Assembly (NCBI RefSeq): GCF_014805685.1 | Contig: NC_060909.1 | Span: forward strand, 6,348,792-6,412,791 | Direction: 5' to 3' | DNA from: Silurus meridionalis | Lineage: Eukaryota > Chordata > Actinopteri > Siluriformes > Siluridae | DNA length: 64,000 nucleotides | In this document: positions 42,725-55,204 of the stretch, in pieces | How positions within the stretch are numbered: the first letter of the stretch is position 1 | Layout of the letters: each line of letters starts with the position of its first letter | The notes under the pieces: model-generated | What the model saw: only the letters and a program-made list of their open reading frames with translations | The model's database searches: none | What the model was told of the DNA's origin: nothing | Position numbers and translations under genes: made by a program

Positions 42725-42796
<72 letters not shown>
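42725..42796. repeat. (CA)n microsatellite
   Basis: About 35 uninterrupted CA units. Confidence 0.97.
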
Positions 42797-43107
42797 TCTG
42801 GATGCCAGTGTGAGTATGTTACAGGTGTAACACTCATTAAGCTACAGATGACAAATAATTTGTTTTTCCTTTTTCCTTTTCTCCCATTCAAACCTGGAAA
42901 GAAAGACTTTTTATTTGGCAATATTTTTGTTGTCCAAGGTTATGTGTTTGTGTCCAGTCTGTTCAGAAAAGATGCAAAGACACAAACAAAAGATTGTTGC
43001 CCCTCCTCCACACTACCCATCCCATGTGGAATACCTGCCCCAGGTGGGCATAGAGAAAGGGGGCAGGTGTGACACAGCCACACACTAGGCTTAATCATAC
43101 TGGCAAT

Positions 43108-43110
43108 TTT

Positions 43111-43182
<72 letters not shown>

Positions 43183-43185
43183 TCG
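43108..43185. repeat. (TTTC)n microsatellite
   Basis: About 19 tetranucleotide units, followed by a GGTCCGTTGGTCCGTCCGT run. Confidence 0.97.
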
Positions 43186-44276
43186 GTCCGTTGGTCCGTC
43201 CGTCCACCATTTGTTTGTCCATCTTTCTGTCGAGATTAGTTTCGTAACACGCCAACAGATGGCAGCACAAGACTGCACGCACAGTCACAGGGAGCACCGA
43301 TGTTCATAAGTCAGAGTGCCAAAAGACATCATCCTGTGTACATTGGGAGCTGTGTAACTGGTGCTATTCTGACTCCTCACACGTGGAAACAACATGATCT
43401 TACTACCGCACCCACCCTAATCATGAGATTTGGCTCTCGCAGACTTCGTTCTTTTCCCGAAGATGAGGATCCAGCTTAAAGTTTGACAGTTTTGACACCA
43501 TTGCGGAGCTCCAGCACAAAAATATCAGAAGGTGCTTGACTAGTTTCGAAAAGAAGACTTCCAGGACACATTTTGGAAGTGGTAAGATGGCTGGGAGGGC
43601 TGCATTGCTGTACAAGGGGACTATTTTGGAGGTGATAGTGTGTAAACATAGATAAATGAAGTACTTTCTTGTAAAAAGAGCTAGCTTCTGATACCACCGC
43701 GTAGATTGAAATCTAGTTCTCCCCCTGGGCCAGTACAGCACTCTTCCTCCTCCACTTTTCCACTGCAAACTGACCCATGTAACATACAGCATGTAGGCAG
43801 AATGGATCAGGGAGATGAGAGAACATTTGTCAGTGTTTTCATTGGCCTCTAAAAGTTAAAGACTGCCCCTTTAAACTGTGCATCCTTTATTATTGTACTT
43901 TGTATCCAGTGATTAGAGTGGGACACAGACACATGCAGTAGTTTTGTTTCGAGCTTGACTTGAGATTTACATCTTGTACTGATTAATTCATTACTTTTCG
44001 ACATCTTTGCAGTTGCTCGGGGAATTAGTGTGTAAATTTAACTGGGTCTCTGTAATTGAGCAGTGTTAAGCTGCGCTTTGCTTAAGATTTACACTCGTCT
44101 TCTAAAGCTACTCAGGAAGCTTTGCTCACTCAGAGCTTATGAGCTTGTTGGCTCAGTGCAGTGCGAGGAGAGAAGCTCTGATTAAATATGCAGGCTGAAG
44201 TTTTAACACTCTCTGCTGCACACACTAAACAGCTCTGACATCTCCACACACGGCCCGTCGAGCAAGCTGCACCAGG

Positions 44277-44279
<3 letters not shown>
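43186..44279. other. No gene seen
   Basis: Mixed unique sequence. Minus-strand open frames of 70-123 codons at 43421-43792 show no recognisable domain and no splice or codon support. Confidence 0.4.
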
Positions 44280-44342
<63 letters not shown>

Positions 44343-44420
44343 TCTCATCCGTGCAAACTTAGTAGTCAGCTCACTAAAGCAATAAAAACCTGCCATCCAT
44401 GCCAGCAATATACATCCTGG

Positions 44421-44471
<51 letters not shown>
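44280..44471. repeat. (AC)n and (TG)n microsatellites
   Basis: AC at 44280-44340 and TG at 44424-44470, about 84 bp apart and in opposite sense. Confidence 0.95.
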
Positions 44472-44499
44472 ATCTTAGCAGATACATTCAAATGAACCC

Positions 44500-44880
44500 T
44501 AACAGCACTTTACACCAATAACATTCAAGTGCCACTTCAGTGCAACGGCTTTGGCCCTCGTTTCACAAAGCAGATTTCCTCTGATCTGCACGCTTTAGTC
44601 TATCAGAGCGTCATTTTTTCCCCCAACATCGAGCAAAGACACGACACGATTGCTTCCTCGGCTTAATCTGTGTGGAATAATCTGTTTGGGGATGTAATTC
44701 ACATGGTATGCCTTTTGATTTGGATTAAGACGAAATCCTCTTAGCGCTCAGCTCGGTCGAAGTTATCGGTGTCCCGGAAAAGCCAGGCAAATCCACTTCG
44801 TCCAAAAAAATAAAAAATCAGGCTGCCCATTAACTCGTGCTAATTCTCCTTTGGCTGAGTCGCTTAAATCTCACACACTT
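44500..44880. promoter_or_regulatory. Candidate conserved non-coding element
   Basis: Non-repetitive block with GGCTTAATCTGTGTGGAATA, GATGTAATTCACATGG and TTGATTTGGATTAAGACG (bicoid/Otx-like GGATTA and TAATC cores). Composition and motif based only. Confidence 0.3.
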
Positions 44881-45089
44881 CATCCCCTGAATGTGTGTCT
44901 TGAAGAGAAATTCTGAACACCAAGCTAACGCTTAGTTTGTCAGTAGGATAGTAGGGCAGTGTTAGATCTTTGGGTGTTTTTTACATGTACAGCAAGTAAA
45001 GAGTTAAATGCTATCAGGTGTTAAGCTGGACTAGTAGTTGATTATTTTCCTGTATCACATCAGAAAAAAGTAAATCAGGACACAGTGAA

Positions 45090-46465
45090 TGTTTGAACTG
45101 AGGAAAGGAAAAAATTAAATAAGATAATTCTGAATTTGATTGCCATAATACCTCTCAAAAAAATTAATTGGCCTTGTGTACATGGCCATGTTTGGGAACT
45201 GAGAAAACAGTTGCTGGATTTTTGGGAGAGAATTTGTGTCCCAATAGTGTCTGATACAGAATTCTAGCTGCTTAACAGTCCTGGGTCTCCTTTGTCCTTT
45301 ATTTAATTTCATGATGTGCCAAATGTTTTTAATTGGTGAGAATTGGTGAGAAGTTTAGACTGCGGGCAGGCTAGTTTAGCATCCATTCTCTTCTTCAATG
45401 AAGCTATGCTGTTGTAAAATTAACAGTTCAAGTTTAGCATTGTCTTGCTGATATATGCTAGGCCTTCTTTGCAATGAACATTGCCTGGATTTAAACATAT
45501 GTTGTATAGAAACCTTTATATACCCTAAAACATTGATGTTGCCTTTTTAGTTGTGCAGGCTGCCCAATCCATAGACATTAATCCACCCTCACACCAATGG
45601 AAAACTTTTCAACTAAGCACTAATAACGAGCTAGGTGGTCCATGTCCACTTTAGTATGGAGGATGCTGCATCCATGTTTTTTTTATTTTGATTTATCTGA
45701 TCACAGAACAATCCATTTTAAATGAGCTTTGATTCAGAGATGACTGTGGCATTTCTTGATCATGTTCACATATGGCTTCTTCTTTACATGATAGAGCTTT
45801 CGCCTGTATTTGTGGATTATAGGGTGAACTGTGTTCACAGACAATGATTTCTGTAGGTGTTTCTGAACCAGTGCAGTGTTTTTCATTACAGCATCATACC
45901 TGCTTTTTATTGAGGGCCACCCGATGGCCTGGAAATCACAAGCATCCGATATTGATTTTCATCCAGATTCTTGGCATCTTTTGATGATGATATATGTTGT
46001 AAAAAAGGAGATATTCAGGCTTTTTATTTTTTTGTTGCAACATTATTCTGAAGTTCCACAATGTAAATTATTCCACAATTTGTAGATGCACTTTTTCACA
46101 GTTTGGTGAACCTCTGCTAATCTTCAATTCTAAGAGACTCTGCCTCTTTAAGAAACTTTTTTTTATTCACAATCATGTTACCGACCTGTTGCCAACGAAC
46201 CTAATTAGTTGCAAAATGTTCCTCCAGTTGTTTCACTTTAATACTTACTTTTCCAGCCTTTTGTCGCCCCTGTTCCAATATTTTTTGAGACATGTTGCAT
46301 TCAAAATGACCTCTTTTTTTGTTTTCATAAAATGCTACAATTCTCAGCTTAAACATTTGATATGTTATCCATGTTAAATATGGGGTTATGAGATTTGCTA
46401 ATTATTGCATTGTTTTTATTTACATTTTACAGCATTACAACTGTTTTTGGAATAGGGGTTATATT
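45090..46465 (-). mobile_element. Old Tc1-like element, about 1.4 kb
   Basis: The text of this region follows a common fish Tc1-type element: GCCAAATGTTTTTAATTGGT, AGCATTGTCTTGCTGATATA, TCAGAGATGACTG, GTTCACATATGGCTTC, CCCTGTTCCAATATTTTTTG and the end ACATTTTACAGCATTACAAC. Transposase coding is on the minus strand and heavily decayed. Confidence 0.65.
45180..45312 (-). pseudogene. Tc1-like transposase C-terminal fragment
   Basis: Reads MKLNKGQRRPRTVKQLEFCI then WDTNSLPKIQQLFSQFPN, matching the C-terminal end of Tc1-like transposases (MKRKIRQRRPRT.EQL...WDNIPLPK.QQLVSSVP). The catalytic domain further upstream on the minus strand is no longer readable. Confidence 0.75.
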
Positions 46466-46851
46466 ATTTTTATAGTTATATAAAGTTTAGTAAATTGAGA
46501 GATGTTGATTGTTTGAAAAGCCTTGTACTTTTTTGTGTTCTTTGTGCTGAGTTGCCACTTTTACACAAACCTTCAAAAAGTATGTGTTCTGCTGCAGAGT
46601 GACATTTAAAGTAGCTGTGACATTTAAAGAACGTTTATGATTTATTATGAGTTTTTATTTTTTCCATTTCTCCTAATTAGCAGGGTTTTTTGTTTATGTA
46701 TATCTATATAGAGATAGATTTGTAAACTTGATTAAAGCTATAAACAATGGTTATGAGATGCATAAGTGCAGAGAGAAACCTGGCTCATACAAGTTCATCT
46801 GATCTTTGTCTGAACACACAAAAAAAATCTAAAATCCGAATTCCAAATCCT

Positions 46852-46901
<50 letters not shown>

Positions 46902-47800
46902 AAACATTTCTCACAATATTTGAGTTTTCTCCTTAATACTTTTGCATTTGATTCCAGCATAGATAAATCTTCACCTTCTGCATGCTTGGGAAAAAAAGCT
47001 TGATCTGAGCAAGTGGCATCTCTCCATCGCAGGTTTGCCATGTTCTCACATTTTAGCACGATCAAATAACTGAGCAAAACTCCCTCGAATCATTTAAATC
47101 CCTCACTCAATATTCCTGATCCTTTCAGGTGCTTTGTAATTTAATAAACAGGATTAGACTCGCTCGTTCCCCCCACCCTTTCTTATTCTCTTTCTCGCTC
47201 TCTTTCAATTTAATTCTATTATTAACTCCAGTATGATTGCAGAAGATCTGGAATAGTGTCTGGAATAGTAGTATATGTGTTGTGTATGTGTGTTCATGTA
47301 TTTTGAATACATGGTGCATCATTTGTGTGTGTGTGTGTATATATATGATTGTGTGTGTGTGCGTGTGTGTGTGTGTGTATATGTGTGTGTGATGTAAGGG
47401 ATTAGTGGCGGTGCTCCTTGGTAGATGGTGGTGAGGAGATGAGGATGAGTTAATCTGTAAATCCCAGTCTTAGCTTTCTTATCCTTAGCTGCAGAGAGAG
47501 AGAGAGAGGGGGGTGTGAACACAAATAGGTTTGTTTTAATTAGATATCTGCAGTTTCTCTATGTATATTTGCACTCTGGCACCTTTTCTTGGCCTGACAA
47601 ATAATGATTAAAAGCTTCAAGCGAATGCTGGTGTTTCTTCACTGTAATATTTGTGGATTTGGTTTTCATTCAATATAATAAGCTTTAATATTCCATCTGA
47701 TAATATCCCCCTTTCCTTTGTATTTTAAACTCTACATACATGATCCTCAGCACTAATGACTTGTGTGAAAGTCAGATTCCCCAATACATGGGTTGGAGTT
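46466..47800. other. No gene; scattered microsatellites
   Basis: (CT)n at 46858-46897 and interrupted (GT)n at 47324-47390; a GA/G run at 47492-47512. Otherwise AT-rich without a frame. Confidence 0.5.
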
Positions 47801-47814
47801 GAAGATCACGAGTA

Positions 47815-48114
47815 ACCTGCTATAGAGCTATTACCTTAACCCTATTAAACACCTCTGAACACCCTGTCGATTTGAAACGCTGCACTCCAGGCCTCTTAAC
47901 CTTTCATCAGTACCTTATTTTACTAATACCAGTATGTCTAAATGAGCATAAATCTCCATAAACACACTCCAACATCTAGTAGAACATTTTCCCAGAGGAT
48001 TGGAGGTCATTATAACAGCAAATGGGGACTAAATGTGGAATGGGATGCGCAAAAACCAAATATGAATCTTATGGTCAGGTGTCCACATGAATTTGTCTAT
48101 GTAGTGTATGTGGT
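47815..48114. mobile_element. ACAAAAGTATTGGG Tc1-type element, 3' part
   Basis: CACTCCAACATCTAGTAGAA, TTTTCCCAGAGGATTGGAGG, CATTATAACAGCAAATGGGG and TATGGTCAGGTGTCCACATG are the family's 3' part; the terminal TATGTAGTGTA closes it. The 5' half is missing. Confidence 0.65.
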
Positions 48115-48359
48115 CTATTGGTAGAATGACTGTGTCTAAATGAGTAAATCCTGCTTTTTTTATTTGGCTAAAATGCAGAGAAATATAAAAGTGGCAGTGT
48201 TTTCTTGGTACAATGTCATTTAGCGCTGACATGCATTTCCATCACTCCATCAGTACAGAATATTTCGGACCGCCATTGAGCCCCAGGCTATTTCTGCCCC
48301 GCCTGTGCCCTTGCTCTTGCCCATGCCTTGGCTCTCTCTCCGGGCTCATATCTGTGCCC

Positions 48360-48670
48360 ACCACTGCTGGGAGCATGTCCCGTGCACTCAGGTGCGACGT
48401 AATTGCAGTAATGAACTCCTAGGTAGACTTCCACACTCTGCTGCTTCTTCCGCGACACGACGCCAAAACAAATCTTGTCATAATTAGCTGTAATCCTGCT
48501 CATTACTGCCGGCTTAATTAGCCTATTAATAACACATCCTGGGAGAGCTTGTTTGCTGCGCAGGCAAATGTTTGTTCCTAAATTAGCAAACAAGGAGACA
48601 ATGGCATTGTTCAAACACAGGCGCTCCGAGAACGCAAAGCAGGCAGGATTAAAGCCAGTCAATGCCAGGG
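48360..48670. promoter_or_regulatory. Candidate conserved non-coding element (strongest)
   Basis: A complex block with clustered homeodomain cores: GCGACGTAATTGCAGTAATG, TCATAATTAGCTGTAATCC, CTCATTACTGCCGGC, TTAATTAGCCTATTAATAAC and CTAAATTAGC, with GC-rich spacers and no simple repeat. Frames here have no homology. By composition it looks like a vertebrate developmental enhancer; conservation was not tested. Confidence 0.45.
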
Positions 48671-48688
48671 CTTATTTGTGGATAAGTA

Positions 48689-48691
<3 letters not shown>

Positions 48692-48732
<41 letters not shown>
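48692..48732. repeat. (GT)n microsatellite
   Basis: About 20 GT units just after the candidate element. Confidence 0.95.
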
Positions 48733-48738
<6 letters not shown>

Positions 48739-49261
48739 AAAGAAAAAGAAAGAGTAGTGCCTTAGGCTTTTACCCTAGGGTCTAAAGCCAGGTATATAAG
48801 GACAGATCAGGGCCTGTAGTACATCCTGTGTCGTTGCACCAGTTTGTGTGTGTAGTCTTGTGGAGAGCTTAATGGGGATGAATTAGGCCCATTAAAGTTG
48901 TTTTAGAGGCAGCAATCACATTTGAAGCTTTTAAGCCCAGAGAGGCATATCGTGTTTCATGACAATGAGTAGCTCTGTTTTCCAAACTCGATCTACAGCT
49001 TCTCTTCCTGCAGACGTGTCTGAACCCCAGCTCTTGTTTGTTAACGAGTTAAGATCAGGTCAATTTTTTTTCATGGGTGTTTTTTAATGGATGTCAACAT
49101 ACAAGGCTTTATGTTTTAAGAAAGGAAAATATAAAAAACAGAATTGGCAACTACAAAATTGAATCTTACTGATGCCATGTACGCTTTTCAAATTATTTAA
49201 CAGTTACAGCACTATAGGCCATATACTGCAGTGAGTGGAAAAGTACTGCAACTTGTGAACA

Positions 49262-49690
49262 CACTCACATGCCCACTGACTGAAATTTACACGTTGTAAG
49301 ACTCTTTCACTAAGTACTCTACATGCTGTTAGACACGCCCACTAAGTAAAATCTAAATGCTGTAAGACATGCTCATTAGGTAAAATCTACATGCTGTAAG
49401 ACACACTAAGTAAAATGTACATGCTGTAAGATACACCCACTGAGTAAAATCTACATGCTGTAAGACACACCCACTGAGTAAAATGTACATGCTGTAAGGC
49501 ACGCCCACTAAGTGAACTCTACCTGCTGTAAGACACACCCACTGAGTAAAATGTACATGCTGTTAAGACTCACCCACTAAGTAAACTCTACATGCTGCCC
49601 TCCAAGTAAAATGTACATGCCGTTAAGACACGCCCACTAAGTAAACACGCCCACTAAAGTAAAATCTACATGCTGTAAGACACTCCACTA
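49262..49690. repeat. 34-bp minisatellite, about 12 copies
   Basis: Tandem units beginning ACATGCTGTAAGACACACCC and ending ACTGAGTAAAATCT (34 bp). Copies vary by point changes and short indels (25, 30, 32, 35 and 53 bp variants), most regular between 49355 and 49560. No spacers, so not a CRISPR-like array. Confidence 0.9.
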
Positions 49691-49756
49691 GGGTCATTCA
49701 AGCACATGGCAGGCAAGTGTGTGGGTGGTTGTTTGCATATCAGAGTAGTGTGTATA

Positions 49757-49762
49757 TGTGTG

Positions 49763-49838
<76 letters not shown>

Positions 49839-49937
49839 TGTGTGTGTGTTGCATGTACAAGCTGCATAAATAAACCATGCACTTCGCACTGACACTCAGC
49901 TACTGTAACCAGACACTGCTGATAGAAGCCAGCCCCC

Positions 49938-50013
<76 letters not shown>

Positions 50014-50015
50014 CG

Positions 50016-50063
<48 letters not shown>

Positions 50064-50115
50064 GAGTCTTAAGTCACTTATATAATAAATCCTAACACCC
50101 TCTGTCCCTGCCCAA

Positions 50116-50166
<51 letters not shown>
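49757..50166. repeat. Cluster of (TG)n, (GA)n and (CA)n microsatellites
   Basis: TG 49757-49803, GA 49804-49835, CA 49944-50056 with CGCA interruptions, CA 50117-50166. Confidence 0.95.
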
Positions 50167-50168
<2 letters not shown>

Positions 50169-50825
50169 CTGCCTTGAATTTTTTTTTCTGGTTTCTTGAC
50201 TAATTATTAAACCCAAGAGCTATTGTAACAAACTTGAATCGCAGATCCGTGTAACAGACCCAATTGATTGCTTTAGAGTCAGGTTTTATCTCTGAGCTAT
50301 CGCATTTTTCACATTAATATTTTATGACATGTTGAAACGTCCTTCAGACTCCAGTGAGCAAACGTACTGCTGTGTTTCACGGCTGGTTCAGGAATGCAGA
50401 AATAAGGAAATAATAAACCATTTTACAGAAAAATACAATATATTGTGCCATTTTTTTTTATTATAGATTTTGGGCGACATTAAAAAAAGATTAACCATGA
50501 CATTTATATACGTCTGTAAAAGTTTAACTGGGGGAAATTATGTATGAGTGTAGTTTGTGATGTTAGATTGGCACTCTGTGGTTATTCGAAAATATGAACC
50601 GATTTATTATTTAACGTAGATGGAATGAGCAAACATATTCCTGCATATTTTCAAGCAATTTTAGATTTTGATCAACCACAGTTAACTGTGACTGAATTGT
50701 GGGATGAGCAGAGCCTTTTTATTTTCCTCTCACGTTTCCTGACCACTCGTGTCATTCCTGATTGCTTGTTTAACTTTGTATCCTGTGGTGTACCCTCACG
50801 TGCCTCAGAACGGCCGGAAAACCAA
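50167..50825. other. No gene seen
   Basis: AT-rich sequence; the 99-codon frame at 50625 ends in a microsatellite and has no recognisable domain. Confidence 0.4.
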
Positions 50826-50829
50826 ATGG

Positions 50830-50898
<69 letters not shown>
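50830..50898. repeat. (GT)n microsatellite
   Basis: About 34 uninterrupted GT units. Confidence 0.97.
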
Positions 50899-50899
<1 letters not shown>

Positions 50900-51290
50900 C
50901 AGGAGCTTTGTTGGGAATGTGTAGCTGAGTCAGTTCTAGGACACTGCTGGCAGCTCAAAGGATGTGAAATGGATCAATAGTTTTCCCCCTTTCTTAAACC
51001 AGTGAAAACTGGCAGACATATTGAAATGCCAGTGTGGAGAAAGTGAATAATTTATGCCGTGTCAGTCTGTGTCAGTGCTTTAGTGTGTGTGTGTGGGTGT
51101 GTGCGTATGTGAGAGTTTGAATTACAGACACTAGATTGTGCAGACTATTGAGTTTACAGTATTAATCATTCATACATGAACTAGACCTGGTTTGCTTAAA
51201 AAAGCAGTAAATAATCTCATTGATGCATGAACTGGAGCTGCAGGGAGTGTGTGAATGTGTGTGTTTGTTGAATGTGTAACGTGTATTGTA

Positions 51291-51292
<2 letters not shown>

Positions 51293-51338
<46 letters not shown>
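51293..51338. repeat. (TA)n microsatellite
   Basis: About 22 TA units. Confidence 0.95.
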
Positions 51339-51347
<9 letters not shown>

Positions 51348-51382
51348 AGATTGTATACATTTCTTTTAGACTTATTTATGAG

Positions 51383-51783
51383 TTCCATTCCGGGAGCACG
51401 TTCGAAAGTCCGCTTTCTTCATCAGTTGCAACCTCGATACTCGCGGGGTTATGTTCTATGACCCCTCCCAAATAACAAAAAATCACAAGGTTTTGACTCT
51501 CTTCTTTTGATGGTTCCTTTTTCAAGGGGAATTATACATGTACTGTAGTGTAGACTCAACAACAATTCTGAATTACTACTTTAAATAAATATTACAATAA
51601 TAAAATATTTTTTCAAACTTTTTTATGTAATTTATTAGTAAAACTTTGTTTTGAAATGCTACTCCGGACCCTGGAGCCAACCCACAGATTTTTCGCAAGT
51701 TACTCTTAATCTGGTTCTAAATGAAAAGTCGTGAAGTAACGAGGTAGCAAGTGTCAAAATCGCGAGTGTCGAGGTTCCACTGT
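51383..51783. mobile_element. TIR DNA transposon, CAGTGGAACCTCG type
   Basis: The right end, read on the minus strand, is ACAGTGGAACCTCGACACTC then GCGA; the left side has GCAACCTCGATACTCGCGGG. These make a diverged inverted pair about 360 bp apart. Phrases such as GTCGTGAAGTAACGAGGTAG are typical of the family. Non-autonomous. Confidence 0.55.
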
Positions 51784-52013
51784 ACACTTTTGACACAAAT
51801 ATACAATGTTATGTATAAAAAAAACACAAACACAAAAAATTGCTGTAAATAAAATTTTAATATTATTCTTGGAATACCTTAAAATGGTAGTGCAGTACAA
51901 CAGCTGGAAAACAGGGGCTGGTATGGAGTGAAGAGACATGAAAAGAGAAGGTTTGTTTGCATTTGTTAAAGTTCACAGCTCGATTGTTTAAGTAAGTCAG
52001 GGACACACAATAA

Positions 52014-52017
<4 letters not shown>

Positions 52018-52067
<50 letters not shown>
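52018..52067. repeat. (AT)n microsatellite
   Basis: About 24 AT units. Confidence 0.95.
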
Positions 52068-52068
<1 letters not shown>

Positions 52069-52069
52069 T

Positions 52070-53115
52070 ATAAAATCATATTTTTTACGTAAGAAAAAAT
52101 AAGTATTGGGCCATGAAAACCAATTGCTGTGTTTTTGAAATCTGATTGGTCAAAAGGAGTGTATTAGATTTGTATAATAATGCAGATTAGACAGTTGTTT
52201 AGTCTGTATTTTGACTGACAGGGTCATCTGAATGCTCTTGTTGTATAATAAGCTAGTGATGTTTTAGTAACAGCTCTTACACTGATGGCTTGTATAGCGA
52301 TCCTCCCACATAATCGAAGACTGTGGCAAATTGTTTTTGAACATTTATCAAAGGCGTGCCGGCTGTCAGTGCTTTGTAACGACCATGGTGCAAGTTTCCT
52401 AGTGAAGGATAGTCTTCAGGACGGAGGTGTTCACTCTTCAGGTTTTCACTGCAAAGTGACAAGCTGTATTTTCTTTACAGAAAGTAGGAAAGAAACAAGA
52501 AATAAGGGAAAGGCTGCATATCATAGCATAATCATGACATCAACCAATGAATCCTCCTGTGTTGCATCACATGATCTTCACATTTTGTATTACGTAGTCT
52601 CAACCTGCACTTCATTCATTGTCTCTCTCAAGGTTTTCTTTATGTCCTAGTTTCAAGGTATTTCTTTTTTTTTTTTTTTTTTTTACACGAATTAGTTCGG
52701 CACTGCAAGACCTTACAATTAATAAAAAAATCTGCACTTGTGTCTGCTCTCTGCATCGATACGTGATAATAACGTATTTGGGAATAGGAACTACAAAATC
52801 ACAAAATATCAAACATAACTAGAACCTGATAAAATGATATGTTTCGTTCATTAAATAAATTAAACACAGTAATTGATGGCAATCATTATATGAGAGAATA
52901 ACACACTCCAGAAGCCATTAAAAAAACCTCAGTGTCTTATTACATCATTCACCTGAAATTATTCCTTTTAGCACTGGCGAATTTTGGACGAATGTCAGTC
53001 CTGATGTCATCAGACTGAAATGTAGAGTTTCGCTGGAGAGCAGTATAATGTAAAATGTAAGTGTAACTTCACGTCATATCAGGAGTATGGGAGAGAGTGC
53101 AGTCACTGGATTATC
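52070..53115. other. No gene seen
   Basis: AT-rich; poly-T at 52666-52684. Frames near 52285-52650 have no recognisable domain. Confidence 0.4.
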
Positions 53116-53116
53116 T

Positions 53117-53119
<3 letters not shown>

Positions 53120-53173
<54 letters not shown>

Positions 53174-53310
53174 ACACACACTAACAGACAACTGCTGGCA
53201 GGAAAATAACCTGGGAGGTGAAGTAGCACTCCCCCTTTTGCTACCTTGCCATCTATCACCATTTTCTCACTCGTCTCCTGCCTGTAGAATGAAAAAGAGG
53301 GACAAAAAAT

Positions 53311-53360
<50 letters not shown>
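53120..53360. repeat. (CA)n and (GA)n microsatellites
   Basis: CA at 53120-53180 and GA at 53322-53356. Confidence 0.95.
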
Positions 53361-53372
<12 letters not shown>

Positions 53373-53904
53373 TGATGGCTGCTGTAACACAATCAGGCTT
53401 CTTGAAGCCGTAAAATGCCTTCAGACAAAAGGTCCAGCATTACAATTACAGAAAGAGGGAGAGGGATAAAGAGACAGAGGGATGAGGGGGTGAGAGACAA
53501 CATGCTCACCTGAAGCAGGTGACACGATGATGTGCCTCAAATGACCAGCTGCCATTTTGTCTCTGTTCAGTGATCTCACTCAGTCTCACTCCCCTCCACT
53601 GCTCTGCTGCAAGCTGTCAGAGATGCTAACACTCTCTTATTCTCTGTCTCTCAGTCTCTCTGTGTCTGTATTGGCTGGTCAGTGTGAACACTTCCTGCCT
53701 CAGGCATGCATGTGTGTGAGTGTGTGTATGTGTATGTGAATGTGTATGTGTGTGTGTGTTTCGGCATGAGGGCAGTGGTGACATGCCCCCATTTAAATGG
53801 CTCAGATCTGCTGCTTAAGCTGTGTGGATTTGGCCTTCAGGGGATTTAACAGGGGTTTAGGGAGGAGGATGACGGCCAAAACCAAGCCATTGTAATCTCT
53901 TTCT

Positions 53905-53908
53905 CTCT

Positions 53909-53962
<54 letters not shown>

Positions 53963-54053
53963 TGCTCTCTCTCTTTTATACACACACGCACATACACTTT
54001 CACACGCACATACAAATTCAGTTTCCTATCAGCAGAACAGCACAGTAAAGTAG

Positions 54054-54110
<57 letters not shown>

Positions 54111-54112
54111 GG
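53905..54112. repeat. (CT)n and (GT)n microsatellites
   Basis: CT at about 53905-53958, GT at 54056-54110. Confidence 0.95.
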
Positions 54113-54504
54113 GAACAGGGAGCTGCAGACAGGCATCAGGATAAATAGAGCTAACAAGTCCACTGCTCCACAGGGCCTCCTGCCCTCACTGCACCTGTCA
54201 GAGTTTCATCATAACATACACACTATTATATCAGGCTCAACACATCACACACTGACATGGGCTCAACACCACAACCTCTACACACACGAGCAGCAGCACG
54301 TTACAATAACGGGCAAGGACATCATTAGTTTGCTAAGCTTTATGAAGGCTTCATAATTTCCTACAGACATTTGATAAGTATATACTGTATTTATATTAGG
54401 GATGAGCGTCTCCATAACTGAGACAGATGTGATTTGTATCTCAATGCATAGCCACTGATACAATACATTAAAGATACATATGAAGCAGCTACTGATGTGA
54501 TACG

Positions 54505-55190
54505 GAGAAGTGGAGGAGAGTGAAGGTTTGGGTTGGTACTTTAAATGTTGGTACTATGACTGGTAAAGGGAGAGAGGTAGCTGATATGATGGAGAGGAGA
54601 AAGGTAGATATTGTGTGTGTTCAGGAGAACAGGTGGAAAGGGAGTAAGGCCAGAAACATTGTAGGTGGGTTTAAACTTTTCTATCATGGTGTGGATGGAA
54701 AGAGAAATGGTGTAGGGGTGATCCTGAAGGAAGAGTACAGTATGAGTGTAGTGGAGGTGAAGAGAGTTTCTGATAGAGTGATGAACGTGAAGCTGGACTT
54801 GAAGGGGTGATAAATGTCTTCAGTGCCTATGTCTGCTGTGAGATGGAGGAGAAGGAAAGATTCCTAAGTGAGCTAGATGAAGTGGTAGAAGGTGAACCTA
54901 AGAATAAAAGATTGGTGATTGGGGCAGACTTTAATGGGCATGTTGGTGAAGGTAACAGGTGACGAGGAGGTGATGGTAGGTGTGGCTTTAAGGAGAGGAA
55001 TGTGGAAGGGCAGATAGTGGTAGAGTTTACTAAAAGGATGGAAATGGCAGTGGTAAATACTTATTTTAAGAAGGAGGAGCATAGGGTGACATATAAGAGT
55101 GGAGGAAGGTGCACACAGGTGGACTATGGTTTATGTAGGAGATACAACCTGAAGGAGACTGTAAGGTGTTGGCAGGGGACAGTGTAGCTA
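54505..55190 (+). pseudogene. RTE-type LINE endonuclease fragment
   Basis: The frame reads KVWVGTLNVGTMTGKGREVA, KVDIVCVQENRWKGSKARNI and GVGVILKEEYSMSVVEVKR, then after a one-base loss at about 54806, CEMEEKERFLSELDEVVEG and VIGADFNGHVGEGN, an in-frame TGA at about 54970, and MEMAVVNTYFKKEEHRVTYK to CTQVDY. This is the N-terminal AP-endonuclease domain of an RTE-family LINE, with the catalytic-type N (LNVGT), E (QENRW) and DFN motifs still readable. The reverse transcriptase is absent. Broken by the frameshift and the stop. Confidence 0.88.
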
Positions 55191-55204
55191 GACAGCATCT
55201 GATG

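Noticed and set aside
43421..43792. 123-codon minus-strand frame
   Set aside because: No domain, no homology recognised, overlapping frames of similar length; likely chance.
49262..49690. CRISPR-like array
   Set aside because: The units are contiguous and have no unique spacers; the host is a vertebrate. It is a minisatellite.
52285..52650. 121-codon plus-strand frame
   Set aside because: No domain recognised and AT-rich surroundings without splice or promoter signals.
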